A stretch of DNA of 64,000 nucleotides from Exophiala sp. HKRS030 (Eukaryota; Ascomycota; Eurotiomycetes; Chaetothyriales; Herpotrichiellaceae), in contig JAHWDD010000001.1 of assembly GCA_023897205.1 (NCBI GenBank), positions 2,232,001 to 2,296,000 on the forward strand, written 5' to 3'. Within the stretch, counting starts at the first letter, position 1. Each line of letters starts with the position of its first letter. The notes below the pieces were generated by a model. It saw nothing but the letters and a program-made list of their open reading frames with translations, had not been told where the DNA came from and did not search any database. Positions 11,835 to 22,007 of this stretch are shown here, piece by piece. Both the position numbers and the translations under genes were made by a program.

Positions 11835-14800
11835 ATGAATTCCAGTTCTGAGGCCGCTGGCAATGATGCCCCCGGTGAGATCGCTCCCGATCTCAACACC
11901 AATGGCGCCACTGGCAATGATACCCCTGGTGAGATCGCTCCAGATCTCAATGCTACTGAAGCCGCTGGCGATGATGCCCCGGTGAGACCGCTTCTGGTCT
12001 CGATGGTGAACACGAGGAACTTGAAAGTCTTGATGGCGAACACGAGGAACTTGAAAGTCTTGATAGCGAACACGAGGAACTTGAAAGTCTTGATGGCGAA
12101 CTCGAAAAATTCAGCGATGCAATCACTGCCGCTATTCCAACTCCTCCTGCTGCTGCTGATGACGGCTCTCAACCTCCAGCAAATCCAACTCCTCCTGCTG
12201 CTGATGACTGGTCTCAACCTCCAGCAAATCCAACTCCTCCTCCTGCTGCTGCTGATGACTGGTCTCAACCTCCAGCAAATCCAACTCCTCCTGCTGCTGA
12301 TGATTCGGCAAATCCAACTCCACCTCCTGCAGCCGATCTTGATGAGAACGGTATGCCTCGCCTCACTGGGTTCAAGTCCGCCTTTGGCGCATTGGACATC
12401 CGAGTGAAGAAACAACAAGATGTGACGCAGAAGAAACCTAGAACACGTGACATCACAAAGTCCGGAGGTAAGGTCAAGGTCATGGGTGGTACAAATGAAG
12501 AAGAAGAAGTCAAGCCAGAAGAGACTGAGGAACAGAAACAAGAACGTATCAACAAACTCATCGATGATGCAGACTTCAAGGTGACCCACAAGCTGGGACA
12601 GAATGAGGAAAAGCGTATGGTGTTCGCAGACGCTTTCACCGGTGTGGCAATCTCTTCTGAAATCTCCTACCTCGTCAAAGTCAACGATGAGGATGGCAGA
12701 CCATTATACACTGGTAGCTACGCTCGCGTTGCCTTCATGGTGTCAAGTCACATTAGCTCGATCGATCTGTACCTTGGTCACACCGATCAGATTCAAAAGG
12801 ATCTTACGGAATACAAGGCTATTATTCGATTCCCAGCCCACGCTATTGATGAGATGAGTATTACAGACGTCACCGAACAATCTGTCGGCCATTCTCGACG
12901 TGATGACGCTCGATGCTTTCGTGCCGATCTGAAATACTTCATCGAAAATGTATGCTCCGAGAAAGTCTTCGTGCCCGAACCACCTGCGCGGTTGGTGAGA
13001 CTCGCAAACCACATGATGAAATCAAGCAGTATCTCCCTGCATATATGTGGATCGCCATACACCTTGAGCAACATCGTCAGTCTCAATCAGGCATTTGCCG
13101 AGAAAAGTCGGATCAACCCTCTCAGTAGATGGATTCCAAAGGATTCTACTGCCTTCATCGTACAAACTGGTCAATTCCTACCGCCAGAAAATCGTCCTGA
13201 GGTCGTCGGATATCAAGCTAAGAATGCCTTCTTTAGCTATGATGAATACATTATCGTGCAAACTATTGCAGCACTTGAAGAAGCTGAAGCTACTATGAAT
13301 ACCGCTAAGGGGTATGAACAGAGACTTCATGATGCGTATATTTGCTCTATCTACGGAGGCGCTACTCGGATCTTCTTGGTGTTGATTGATATGCCCATTG
13401 AGGAGCATATGCGTCTCAAGACTGGTGATGCCATGAAGATTTGGAAATATGATGAGAACGAAGACCGTGAGGATGAGGTCATTCCTAAAGCTCATGCCAT
13501 CGTCACTGAGCCTCTGCCAGCTCTGCCTAATTGCTTCCTATCCTTGTCGATGTCTCGTGCCTGGAACAAGCAATTGCAATGCTTTCAGGGATGGCAAGAA
13601 CTGGAGCCACCCTTATCTACAGATGCTACAGAAGCTAATGTGGATGCCGAGAATGATACCCCACCTACATCTGAGGGTAAAGGTGATATCGAGCAAGCTG
13701 ATACTGACGAAAAGTCTGTGGAGAGCGAAAGTGATATTGATGAAGATGATGAGGGCTCCGATACCCCCATGGAACATGTCGAGCCCATCAAGCTCAGAGA
13801 TCAAGATGACTTGATCAAAAACCTGGATAAGCTCAGAGCACGTGGAGCTACTAAGGTCAACATCCGTATGGTCATGGACACTAAAGTTCAGAAGAATCGT
13901 GTCACTGGTATGAAGAAACTGGTCGAATTACTCAAACAACCAGAAAAATTCGCAGCCGATCTCAAATGCCTCCTCCTCGGTGGAGATGTTATACGAGTCG
14001 GTGCCTACGATATGTACAGTGGCATTATGGACACAGTCAATCCAGAACAAGTCATGAAGCCTCTTAATCGAGAACAGAAGGAAGTCGTCGCTCTCGCTCG
14101 ACAAGCCCCGGCCGGTTTCGTCGCCGTTCATGGTCCATCAGGAACCGGCAAAACCCACTTGATTGGAGAACTGGGCCGTCCATTCATCGCGGCGAACATT
14201 ACCGATAAGCATATCCTTGCTATGTCTAGTGCTAATCCATCTACTGATGCACTCGCCGTCCGCTTCCATGGTATTGTTCGTGAGAATGGTATCAAGGGAC
14301 AGTACGTGGTGCGAGTACATTCGACTAGAACAGAGCAAGATATCGCCTACCAGCGTGCCAAGAATAAGCGCGATATTCCAGAAAATGCAAAGCCTAAGCT
14401 CATTCAAGAGGATGACAAAGAAGATGACGATAAAGACATTGACGTTCTGGCTTCTTGCAAATTCGCCATGATGGTTTCCAAAGCCTACGAACGACAGAAT
14501 ACGTATTTCGCTGAGCTCGTGCCTGATGATCGCGTTACCGAAGCATCGATGTCGCTATCATTGGGAACGAGAATCATGCAGCTCATTGGCGAAATTGAGA
14601 GCCGAATTGGTGATCCTGAACCGCAATTGGAGCAGTTCGCAGACTTGAAAGAGCTATACGCACAATACACAAATAATGAGGATGTCGATGAGAAGAAGCT
14701 TGCTGAGGGCTTAAAGCCGCTCGTAAGTATATCCTGGCTAACGCTGTCGTCGTTATTACGACCCCCGCCCTGACTGTGCAACCCGCTATATATGCGCATA

Positions 14801-15855
14801 TTGTCGAAAACATCAATGCGGTCATGATTGACGAAGCTGCGAGAATCCATGAGATTGATGTCGTCGCTCTTATCGGAACATATCCTAATGTAAAAGGATG
14901 GGTTCTCGTCGGCGATCCTTGCCAGTTGCAACCTCCTGCGATGAATCACACTAAGTTCTCCAGGCAGTATGAGACATCATTGCTAGCACGCTTTATTGCC
15001 AATGGTACTCCATGCGTCTTCCTCCGCGAACAGTTTCGGATGGCTCCAAATATCTCTCGTCCTTTGAATGCTGTTGCCTATAGTAACCGTCTCAAGGATC
15101 ATAAGAGCGTTACGATCACACATCGCCCCGTTTTGACTGAGATTCAAAACTACAACAAGGAAAAGTTCGGCATGGCAAAATACACTCTAATGTACGATAT
15201 CCGCAATACTACAACTGAGGTTGTTCAAGGTACCGGATCTAAGTACAACGAAGGTATGGCATGCTTTTGCATCAACCTCGCTATCGGCTATATGGAAGCA
15301 TTCCCGGATCTAAGTATCGTTATCATCTGCTTCTACAATGCGCAGTATCGTCTCTACCTCGCTATGCGAGACATGATGATCATCAAAGATGAGAAGTTCG
15401 CTCGTCTTCAGATCATCAAGGCAGATTCAGTGCAAGGTCTTGAATTCGATATCTCGGTCGTGGATGTTACTGTCAGTGACCATGGAGGCTTCCTTAACCT
15501 CATGAACAGACTCGTCGTCGCAATCAGTCGTGCCCGCTTGAGCAGCAACCTTGTGGTTGACAAGAAAGCAATCTGGTTCTCGAAGTCCGCCAATCTGAAG
15601 AGAGTGTGTCACGATTACATGCAATTGGGAAAGATTGTGGTCTGTGATAAAGCTGGTCCATTGTCTGACATGCTGTCATCCGAGTTCTTCAAGGCAGGTA
15701 TGGTCGACTTCACCAGTGGTATACATATGGAAACCTTCAATCAGGCAGATGTGGAAGCTTGGGGTGAACCAGATGTTGATGTGGGACAGGATGGTGAGCA
15801 GGAACAGGAGACTTGGGGTCAGCAGGAAGCTACCCAACAGACACAGAATTGGTGA
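11835..15855 (+). CDS. UPF1-like superfamily 1 helicase, two 1-nt frameshifts
   Basis: A single 4-kb intronless gene. With one base restored at 11977-11980 (C run) and one near 14705-14725 it would encode about 1340 residues; the length becomes exactly divisible by three. The N-terminus (about 170 residues) is low-complexity, with repeated GNDAPGEIAPDL, three GEHEELESLD units and four PANPTPPAADDWSQP-like units. A long unassigned domain and an acidic linker precede the helicase core. Motif I is HGPSGTGKTH (about residue 766), II is MIDEAARIHE (about 1000), III is VGDPCQLQPP, IV is REQFRMAPNISRP, V is DSVQGLEFD and VI is VVAISRAR. This set is UPF1/SF1B-like and implies ATP-driven movement on RNA or DNA. 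The first shift probably reflects homopolymer miscalling; an intact CCCCC copy of the same repeat is at 11869-11873. The second is not in a homopolymer. The gene lies inside the LTR-bounded element. No known family name is assigned. Confidence 0.8.
12008..12100 (+). repeat. 30-bp coding tandem repeat (x3)
   Basis: Three near-identical copies of GAACACGAGGAACTTGAAAG + TCTTGATGGC occur inside the helicase gene. They encode GEHEELESLD. Only one base differs between copies (GGC/AGC). Confidence 0.9.
12137..12335 (+). repeat. Proline-rich coding tandem repeat (x4)
   Basis: Four units of 36-51 bases start at CCAACTCCTCCTGCTGCTG and end at CAACCTCCAGCAAAT. They encode PTPPAADDWSQPPAN-type repeats that vary in the number of Ala codons, as expected from replication slippage. 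Confidence 0.85.
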
Positions 15856-15906
15856 AAATTTTTCAGATCGGTGGAAAACTGGGACAGCTTTCATTGCTGG
15901 GCAGGA

Positions 15907-16014
15907 TGTCAGGTCACATGACCAACACACAAGCAAGGTGTGACGGTGTTGGATTACTTCTACTCTCTACTCCCACTCAGATTCCTCCATAGAACAAGTA
16001 ACCAAAGTCAGACA
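15907..16014 (+). repeat. Short LTR-like direct repeat, right copy
   Basis: TGTCAGGTCACATGACC ... AGTCAGACA, matching 9726-9837. The preceding bases (GGGCAGGA) are weakly purine-rich, which is compatible with a polypurine tract but not strong. Confidence 0.6.
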
Positions 16015-16134
16015 TTCTAGAGCTATTACAGCTACAAATCATAGTCATTGAGACTCATCCCTCTTCCTCCTCTTCATCTTTGTGATATCGTCGTCGTCGT
16101 TCATTGCGATATGACACCATGCTTAGATCATTGC

Positions 16135-16248
16135 CCTCCGAGACCTAGGTCGAATGCGGTGAAATGCAGGAACATATACCGCAAAAAGTGAAAGAATTTG
16201 AGAGGCGCACGACGCGCGTGGATGCGCTAGCAACCAAAACACAGCAAT
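16135..16248 (+). pseudogene. Second gypsy chromodomain tail relic
   Basis: The frame reads VECGEMQEHIPQKVKEFERR, then a stop. It aligns with the tail at 11358-11420 (IECGELQEQVPQMVNGFEARR). It is followed, as in the first copy, by AGATCGGCTGGCACTAA and then the repeat unit. This is the 3' remnant of another copy of the same gypsy family. Confidence 0.75.
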
Positions 16249-16342
16249 AAACTCCACCATAGATCGGCTGGCACTAATATCATCACGCTTAAAACCCTCG
16301 ACTTTGTTGACTTTTTTGGCTATGTACACACACGTCAACTAC

Positions 16343-16710
16343 TGGTTTGCTCGTATCCAATAAACGAGATCCGATGGGGAACCCTTTCAGGGCCCATTCG
16401 AGGGGGACTCAGAGCCCTGCTATGCCTTTACTCGTTTCGTTGAAACATATCATCCATCAACTAATGGTTTGCTCGTACCTGATAGACGAGATCCGATGGG
16501 GGAACCCTTCCAGGGCCCATTCGAGGGGGACTCAGAGCCCTGCTATGCCTTTACTCGTTTCGTTGAAACATATCATCCATCAACTAATGGTTTGCTCGTA
16601 TCCAATAAACGAGATCCGATGGGGAACCCTTTCAGGGCCCATGCGAGGGGGACTCAGAGCCCTGCTATGCCTTTACTCGTTTCGTTGAAACATATCATTC
16701 ATCAATGTCT
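16343..16710 (+). repeat. 122-123-bp tandem repeat, three copies
   Basis: Copies start at 16343, 16465 and 16588 (TGGTTTGCTCGTA..) and run through ACGAGATCCGATGGGG, CAGGGCCCAT, AGAGCCCTGCTATGCC and TTTACTCGTTTCGTTG. Copies 1 and 3 share the CCAATAAACGAG variant, and copy 2 has CTGATAGACGAG. A single unit is at 11531-11630. It is probably an amplified LTR or 3'UTR segment of the gypsy element. Confidence 0.92.
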
Positions 16711-17127
16711 CCTTCTGCCTGTTCCTGGATTCTTTCCACCTCCTTGGTCTGATGCTCCCACTCGGTCTTTCCTATGTTGGTCTTCTGTCGGGAAAGCTCG
16801 TCATAGGCTTTCTGTAAATTCCATCAGAACGCCCCCAACCAAGGCGCTTTCCGTATAGCATCCAGTAACGCACCTGGAAAGTTTGCATCAATGACTGTCT
16901 CCCAGCATCGCACCTGCCTCATAATGGATTTGAAAGGACCGCAACGGCGCCTGCCTCTTTTCTGCTTTCGCCAAGCTTGGCTGCGACTGCCTCTTGTCAA
17001 CTATGCATTAATTTTTTCGATCTCAGCCCTCCACCTCGAACATTTCTCAATCACACTACCACAGTCTCCTGTCTTGCAGAGCATCATCACAGCTGGCTGA
17101 ACCTGACAGCCCGGTGTCACCTCCCAG

Positions 17128-17142
17128 AACGAGTCACTCGTT
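17128..17142. repeat. Palindrome AACGAGTCACTCGTT, left of recombinase
   Basis: A perfect 7+1+7 inverted repeat lies 117 bases before the recombinase start. Its partner at 19838-19852 differs only in the central base. It could be the site the recombinase acts on; this is inference from position and symmetry. Confidence 0.6.
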
Positions 17143-17258
17143 ACCAAGCATTACAGCTCTTTGTCAGTATCTTGTCTGAAGCAGAACACCCCTTCTTTTT
17201 CTGATGGTCATCTTTGCAGCTCAAGTCATCTATCTTCACTGATTTCCCAGATCTCGAC

Positions 17259-19846
17259 ATGAAGCTCTTTGATGATGATTTCAATTCATCTGACATCGAG
17301 ATTGAGGAGCAGCCTGATCCGCATGCACATCGAGGCATGAAAAGCATCAATGCCATGAAAAAGACTGCCTTTGAGGACAGAGTTCAGAGCAAGCGGGATT
17401 CAAAGTCGTTAAAGCATATCAGTGGCGCTCCAGACACCCAGATTACTCGAAACACCTGGTTGAATCGTTTTGATGCATTCAGGGACTTCACCCTGAAAAA
17501 AACGTCAGTCTTCCCAACGTGTCACTTGTCCCGGAGTTCCATGCTAATTCTATTCATTGGGCAGTCGTGATGTGACCCCTACCGGAGAAGATATCGAACG
17601 GTTTTTCCTCTCGTTTCCCAAGAGCTCTCAAGGGAAGAATCGGGAGCCGATGGCGTGGTCTTACATTTCTGTTGGAATGGACTTGCTCATCAATGGCCTC
17701 ACCTTCCGATACCGAGCCTTCAAGCTGGATGCTCACGATCGCATGAGACTGGCAAACATATTGGAGCTTCTGAAAGAACGAAACTTGATAACGAAGGATC
17801 CCGTCCGAGAAAAGCTCTGGCTTGGCTGCCAATTGATCAAGAAAATTACGACAGCAATCATCGTGGATGCCATTGATAATGGTGAGTGAGATTACTATGG
17901 TCTTTTCCCTTGGTCACGGTTAACGAGTAACACGTTTCTCTAGGAACTCACTCATAGGATGTGACGTGTTCCAAAGTCTTGTCACTTGTTCTGCAGGCTG
18001 CTTTAGCCTCCCGTGCTGGTGATATTGCCCGTTCAAAGCATTACAAAGGCGTTGAATATCTCCAGTGGCAACATATCAAGATGAAGCTGGTTACCCAGCC
18101 TGATGGTAGTCTACGTTGGATCATGCTTGTCACGCTCGTGTACCAGAAAGGCTACAAGGATGACCCATCGATGAATCAGAAGTTCAAATTCGAGGAATTG
18201 ACCGACCCTGATCTTTTCGTGGTTTGTCCCATCAAGTGGCTTCTGATTATGGCCCTGCGAACAAGTGCTGTTCAACAACCCAGTATTGAAACACTTACCG
18301 AAGCTGTTCAGAACACTTACAACAAGTCAATCATTTGGTCTACTCCTAACAGACCCGTTCTTTGTGCCTTCAAACAACAAGGATGCATGCTTGACTTCAC
18401 TCGGCCAGCCACAGAGGTTCAACTGTTGAAATCGCTGCGGTTCGGGTGCGAACTGATTGGCATGACAGATCTACCTGTTACTCACGATATCAGACGAGGG
18501 GCAGCCTCGGACATTGCTCATCTTCCGGAGCGAGTAAGAGGAGCATCAACAGAGGATGCAGCCCGGATGCTCAACCATACAGCTAGTGCCAGGGATCGTG
18601 GCGTGACCACTGCATACATTGGAACTGTACACGAAGATACTTGGAAACGTCGACTTGAGTCCAACCATATTGACGAATTCGGTCCTGATATCGCGCCCAG
18701 GCCTTTCAAACGTCAAAGACAGAGCGTCCAAGCCATCACTAGCATCTGTGAACAGGAAGGATTGGATCCGGATGATGCCAGACAGAGAAACAAGGGCCGT
18801 CTCATCGGTCTAAAGCGTCAAAAGGATGAATGGCTTGCCCAACTTCAAGATCTCCCAGTGACAGAAGATGTTGTCAAGAACACTGTGATTGACCTCACTG
18901 ATTCAGACCACCTTGTGATGTCTGAGGATGAATCTGAGTCCGAAAATTCCGACAGCAATGAAAGCATGCCTGCCAACGTGTCACTCGATCACAGCGCTAT
19001 CGATGCTTCCGTTTTGGCAATGTCTCAAGTGCTCAGCGGAGCCGCGACGACTCCCGAGGATTTTGCGAATGCTATTGATAGTTTGGTTCTGGATTCTAAG
19101 GTGTTTTCAACCACTACTCGTTTGCCAACTGGTGCCACTGAGTTCATCGTTATGCTATCCAAATGCAACGTCTATAGAAATGAAGTTTGTGGAGACGTCA
19201 TGCCGGAAGGCGCTGTCAGTGGTGGAAGCAGAGACATGCCCTCTCGTTGGCGGTATCTCTGCGTCAACGCTCCAACTTGTTCCATGACGTTCACCAGCCG
19301 TTATCTCCGTGATAAGCATGGAGAGACATGTAAGCCAGGACCTCGAGTTGTTCATCCCTTTGCTTGCGAAGATTGTGATGCTTCTTTTCAAACACAGAGC
19401 GGCCTCAATACTCATGTCAAGCATGTTCATGGAGAATGGATCCCAATTGGTTGCGACGAGGAGGGCTGTACCTCAACAGAGGTCTTCCAAACCAGAGGTG
19501 CTTTCTTGTGTCACCGACAAGACTTCCATTCTGTCTGGACCCCACAAAAGTGTGCGAAGTGCCCTGATCGACCTACCTTCCAAACTCGCAGAAGCTTGAC
19601 ACAGCATATTCGATACCACCATCCACACGAGAAAGCTGAGTTGATGCCACCGAAGACGAAGACCAGGAAGAGAAACCCTCTGGCGGAAACGGTCTCGTGG
19701 GTTACTTCTGTCTGTCTCTTCCCGGATGTGAACATGGCAACACTTATGCAACGCGAGACAAATACATGCAGCACCTGAGAATTCTACACGGCGTCAAAGC
19801 AGCAGACAGTGCACCTTATATGCCAACTATGTCCGAGAACGAGTGA
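17259..19846 (+). pseudogene. Tyrosine recombinase fused to C2H2 zinc fingers (Crypton/captain-like), damaged
   Basis: Exons read 17259..17503, 17565..17881 and 17944..19846. The recombinase part has a SAM-like N-terminal domain, then the first catalytic Arg in ASRAGDIARS (about residue 210), HDIRRGAASD as the H-x-x-R box (about 367) and HTASARDRGVTTAYIG with the likely Tyr nucleophile (about 409). Cys/His fingers follow in the last 200 residues (CEDCDASF..H..H; CDEEGC..H..H; CAKCPDR..H..H; CLSLPGCEHG..H..H). This combination resembles fungal Crypton / DUF3435 Starship-captain recombinases. The gene is damaged: an in-frame TAG at 17955-17957 follows the second intron, and a 1-nt loss near 19640 puts the last finger out of frame. 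If the shift is repaired the end is the TGA at 19844, which overlaps the right palindrome. An upstream non-coding exon is possible. Confidence 0.75.
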
Positions 19847-19852
19847 CTCGTT
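19838..19852. repeat. Palindrome AACGAGTGACTCGTT, right of recombinase
   Basis: The mirror partner of 17128-17142. It overlaps the recombinase stop codon in the repaired frame. The flanks also agree (AG before, TTRMC after). Confidence 0.6.
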
Positions 19853-20155
19853 GACAATATACCCGGGCACGGAGCACGCATCGTGGAATGCTGAACCACT
19901 TGATCAACGACCATCGTGCACTATGAATCATCTTCGGTATTGAATTGAAAGTCCGTCCTATGGAATGAGACAGAGCATCATAGCCCTCATATTGAACTCA
20001 CAAAGGAAAAAACACATCATGTAATTAGGCAAAGTCATTGATTTGAGATGAATAAGTATTGATATGAGATCTAGACACTGGCCCATTCCCTTCGTATTAC
20101 TTGCTACGCTACGCTATGTACTTATTGCTTATGCAGTTGAACCACTGATGATCAG

Positions 20156-21185
20156 CTACTCCTTCTTCCAGCCTTTCCCACTCCTAAACATTGCGATTGG
20201 AGGTTGAAGATAGGTCCCTCCAATACGATCCCACAACGTAGTAAATTGTCCATAGTTGAAATCGAACCTTGAATGGTGGAGGCTGTGGCAAGCTGCGCCG
20301 TTGATAAGTGGAGAGTTGGCATAGTATTCGCCATCGTGGATGAAGATGGTCCAGATGTTGATGAAGCCGAAAAGAGCGATGAAAGCGAACTTTTGGAGAG
20401 GGAATAGAAAGGGAAATAGATGATATGGCACAGACTGTGCAAATCCATCGAGTGGATGGAAAGCATGAGAGGCATACGGTGTTGGCATGATCCATTTGTG
20501 GTGTGGCTTGTGCAAAGTCTTGTAGACGAGTGGATGGTGCAACCCTCGGTGAATCCAGTAGATGAGAAAGTCGGTGAAGAGGATGAAGATAGGAAATTGA
20601 AGCCAGTTATAGAGAGGGAATGGCGCCTCAGAAGTTAGGTCGTAGAGCTTGGAGTATCCTCGGACCTCGCCCAACATACACGCGGCGGTGAGCATAGACA
20701 TGACGGGCATGGCTTTATTGGCCTGGATAATCTCGAGACGAATCTGATTCTTGAGGAACTTGGGATGATGGACGGTGGTTTTGTCAAAGATGAAAAGGTA
20801 AGACAGGGTGGCACATATAAAATACAGTACCAGTCCGAAGATCCTAGGGTTCATTAGCATTCCAGAACATCATAACCGGCCATCGAGGCAAGGACGGCAT
20901 ACCAGACGATCAGGAACAAACTGAAGCTCTGTCGATAGATGTTATCGCGTGGCAAAGAACTGCTGTATGCCCATTTTGTTGGTTCCAGAGAAATAAATTG
21001 AGACGCAGGTTCATAGACGTATGTGTATTGGGGCTGGCCGTCGCATTTGTTCGCAGGCTCGAGAAAGGAGAAGTGGTAAGGTTGTTGAATCTCTGAGAAA
21101 GGTATGAGGAGGGACTGGCTGGAGCCAAAGTTGCGTAGAGCCGGTCAAAGGCGAGCGTGTCGACGATCTCCAGAACAACGTCCAT
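20156..21185 (-). CDS. ERG3: C-5 sterol desaturase (ERG3), one frame error
   Basis: Exons 21185..20903 and 20843..20156 (intron GTATGC..GCTAATG..CCTAG) encode about 323 residues once one G is added to the G4 run at 21030-21033. The protein begins MDVVLEIVDTLAFDRLYATL, a typical ERG3 start, and continues through NIYRQSFSLFLIVW/IFGLVLYF. It carries the three histidine boxes of the fatty-acid-hydroxylase superfamily: HRGLHH, HKPHH and HSLHHSRFDFNYGQ. It has several membrane helices and sits in the ER membrane. The enzyme introduces the C5-C6 double bond during ergosterol synthesis, using cytochrome b5 and oxygen. Without the added base, the N-terminal exon would end in unrelated sequence. A real knockout is unlikely but not excluded. 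It is divergent from the FLX1-like gene. Confidence 0.93.
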
Positions 21186-22007
21186 GGTGGCGGCAGGTCT
21201 CTTGACCTCGGATCGGGAAGTTTACCAGTTGAGTATGGAGGAATCGGAAGAGCTATGCAAATGAAAGAGGACGGTGTATCTTTAGGTGAGGTTGAAGATG
21301 AACCAAGCGAGTGGAAGTTGTAAGTTGTGGTTCTTAAGATGCAATTCAATCAAGTAAAAAATCCAATGCACGGAGTAGTTGTTAAATTTGTAGCAGTTGA
21401 ACGCAAGCATTACTCCGCACTAGTTGACATCTTAGTAGGATCGTCACCAATGAGATGCTGAGATTTTGATCGAGTACCTGCATTCTTGGACTAGTGGTGG
21501 CGTGAATTCATGATCGTGCCTCCCGGAGCCGAATTACCCACCAAATGCCGATAACGGCAGGCAGGTGGTGCGCGTCGTGAGCTGTGAGTGGTCTGATTCG
21601 TAGGTAGCGCCTGACCACTCCGTACTCCGTAGTGACGAGGAAGCTACAGCGGAGGGTGTGCACTGATGTGAGAATTGCTCTGGCGAATTATTTGCTGTCA
21701 CCACGCAAAGAACTCACGTGACTGCGGAAATGTCATCCACCTCAATCCGCTTCATCTTCGGGTTCGTGCGGTCATGACATGAATTTCTACCATGCTTGAC
21801 TGCGGTGCCGTTCAGTACAAGTCCATCTCAGTGCACGACCATGACTTCTTAATGTCATTCTGATCACTGCACTCTTTTCATCGGTTCTTTTGTTCTGTCC
21901 TCCTCGCGTAGCCACCGACATGATCCTCGATCTCGGCTCGTCAACGTACAGTCGTTTCTCAGTTCCGCTGTTTAGACCGGGCTTCCCGTCAAAATCTCGA
22001 CACTCTG
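21186..22007. promoter_or_regulatory. Divergent promoter region of ERG3 and the mitochondrial carrier
   Basis: This 822-bp region lies between two divergent start codons. It contains two overlapping ACTCCGTA 8-mers at 21617-21631. No sterol-response or other operator could be assigned with confidence. Confidence 0.6.

Larger units (their letters stand above)
9726..16014 (+). mobile_element. LTR-bounded composite element carrying gypsy relic and SF1 helicase
   Basis: Two direct repeats of about 110 bp (9726-9837 and 15907-16014) start TGT and end ACA. They share long identical blocks (for example 20 bases from GTGTGACGGTGTTGG onward). Immediately after the first repeat comes ACCTGGTAGCAACG, which sits where a primer-binding site belongs. 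Inside are a proline-rich gag-like piece, an integrase-chromodomain relic, a further repeat block and an intronless helicase gene that ends 52 bases before the second repeat. No reverse transcriptase or protease is visible, so the element is non-autonomous or deleted. Target-site duplication could not be recognised. Confidence 0.6.

Noticed and set aside
11807..12639. Long minus-strand frames opposite the helicase N-terminus (260 and 124 codons)
   Set aside because: They are shadows of the coding tandem repeats, which lack stops in several frames because of their composition.
14700..14780. Programmed -1 frameshift or intron in the helicase gene
   Set aside because: There is no X XXY YYZ slippery heptamer in frame. 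An intron from GTAAGT would remove the conserved strand before motif II. A plain one-base loss explains it better.
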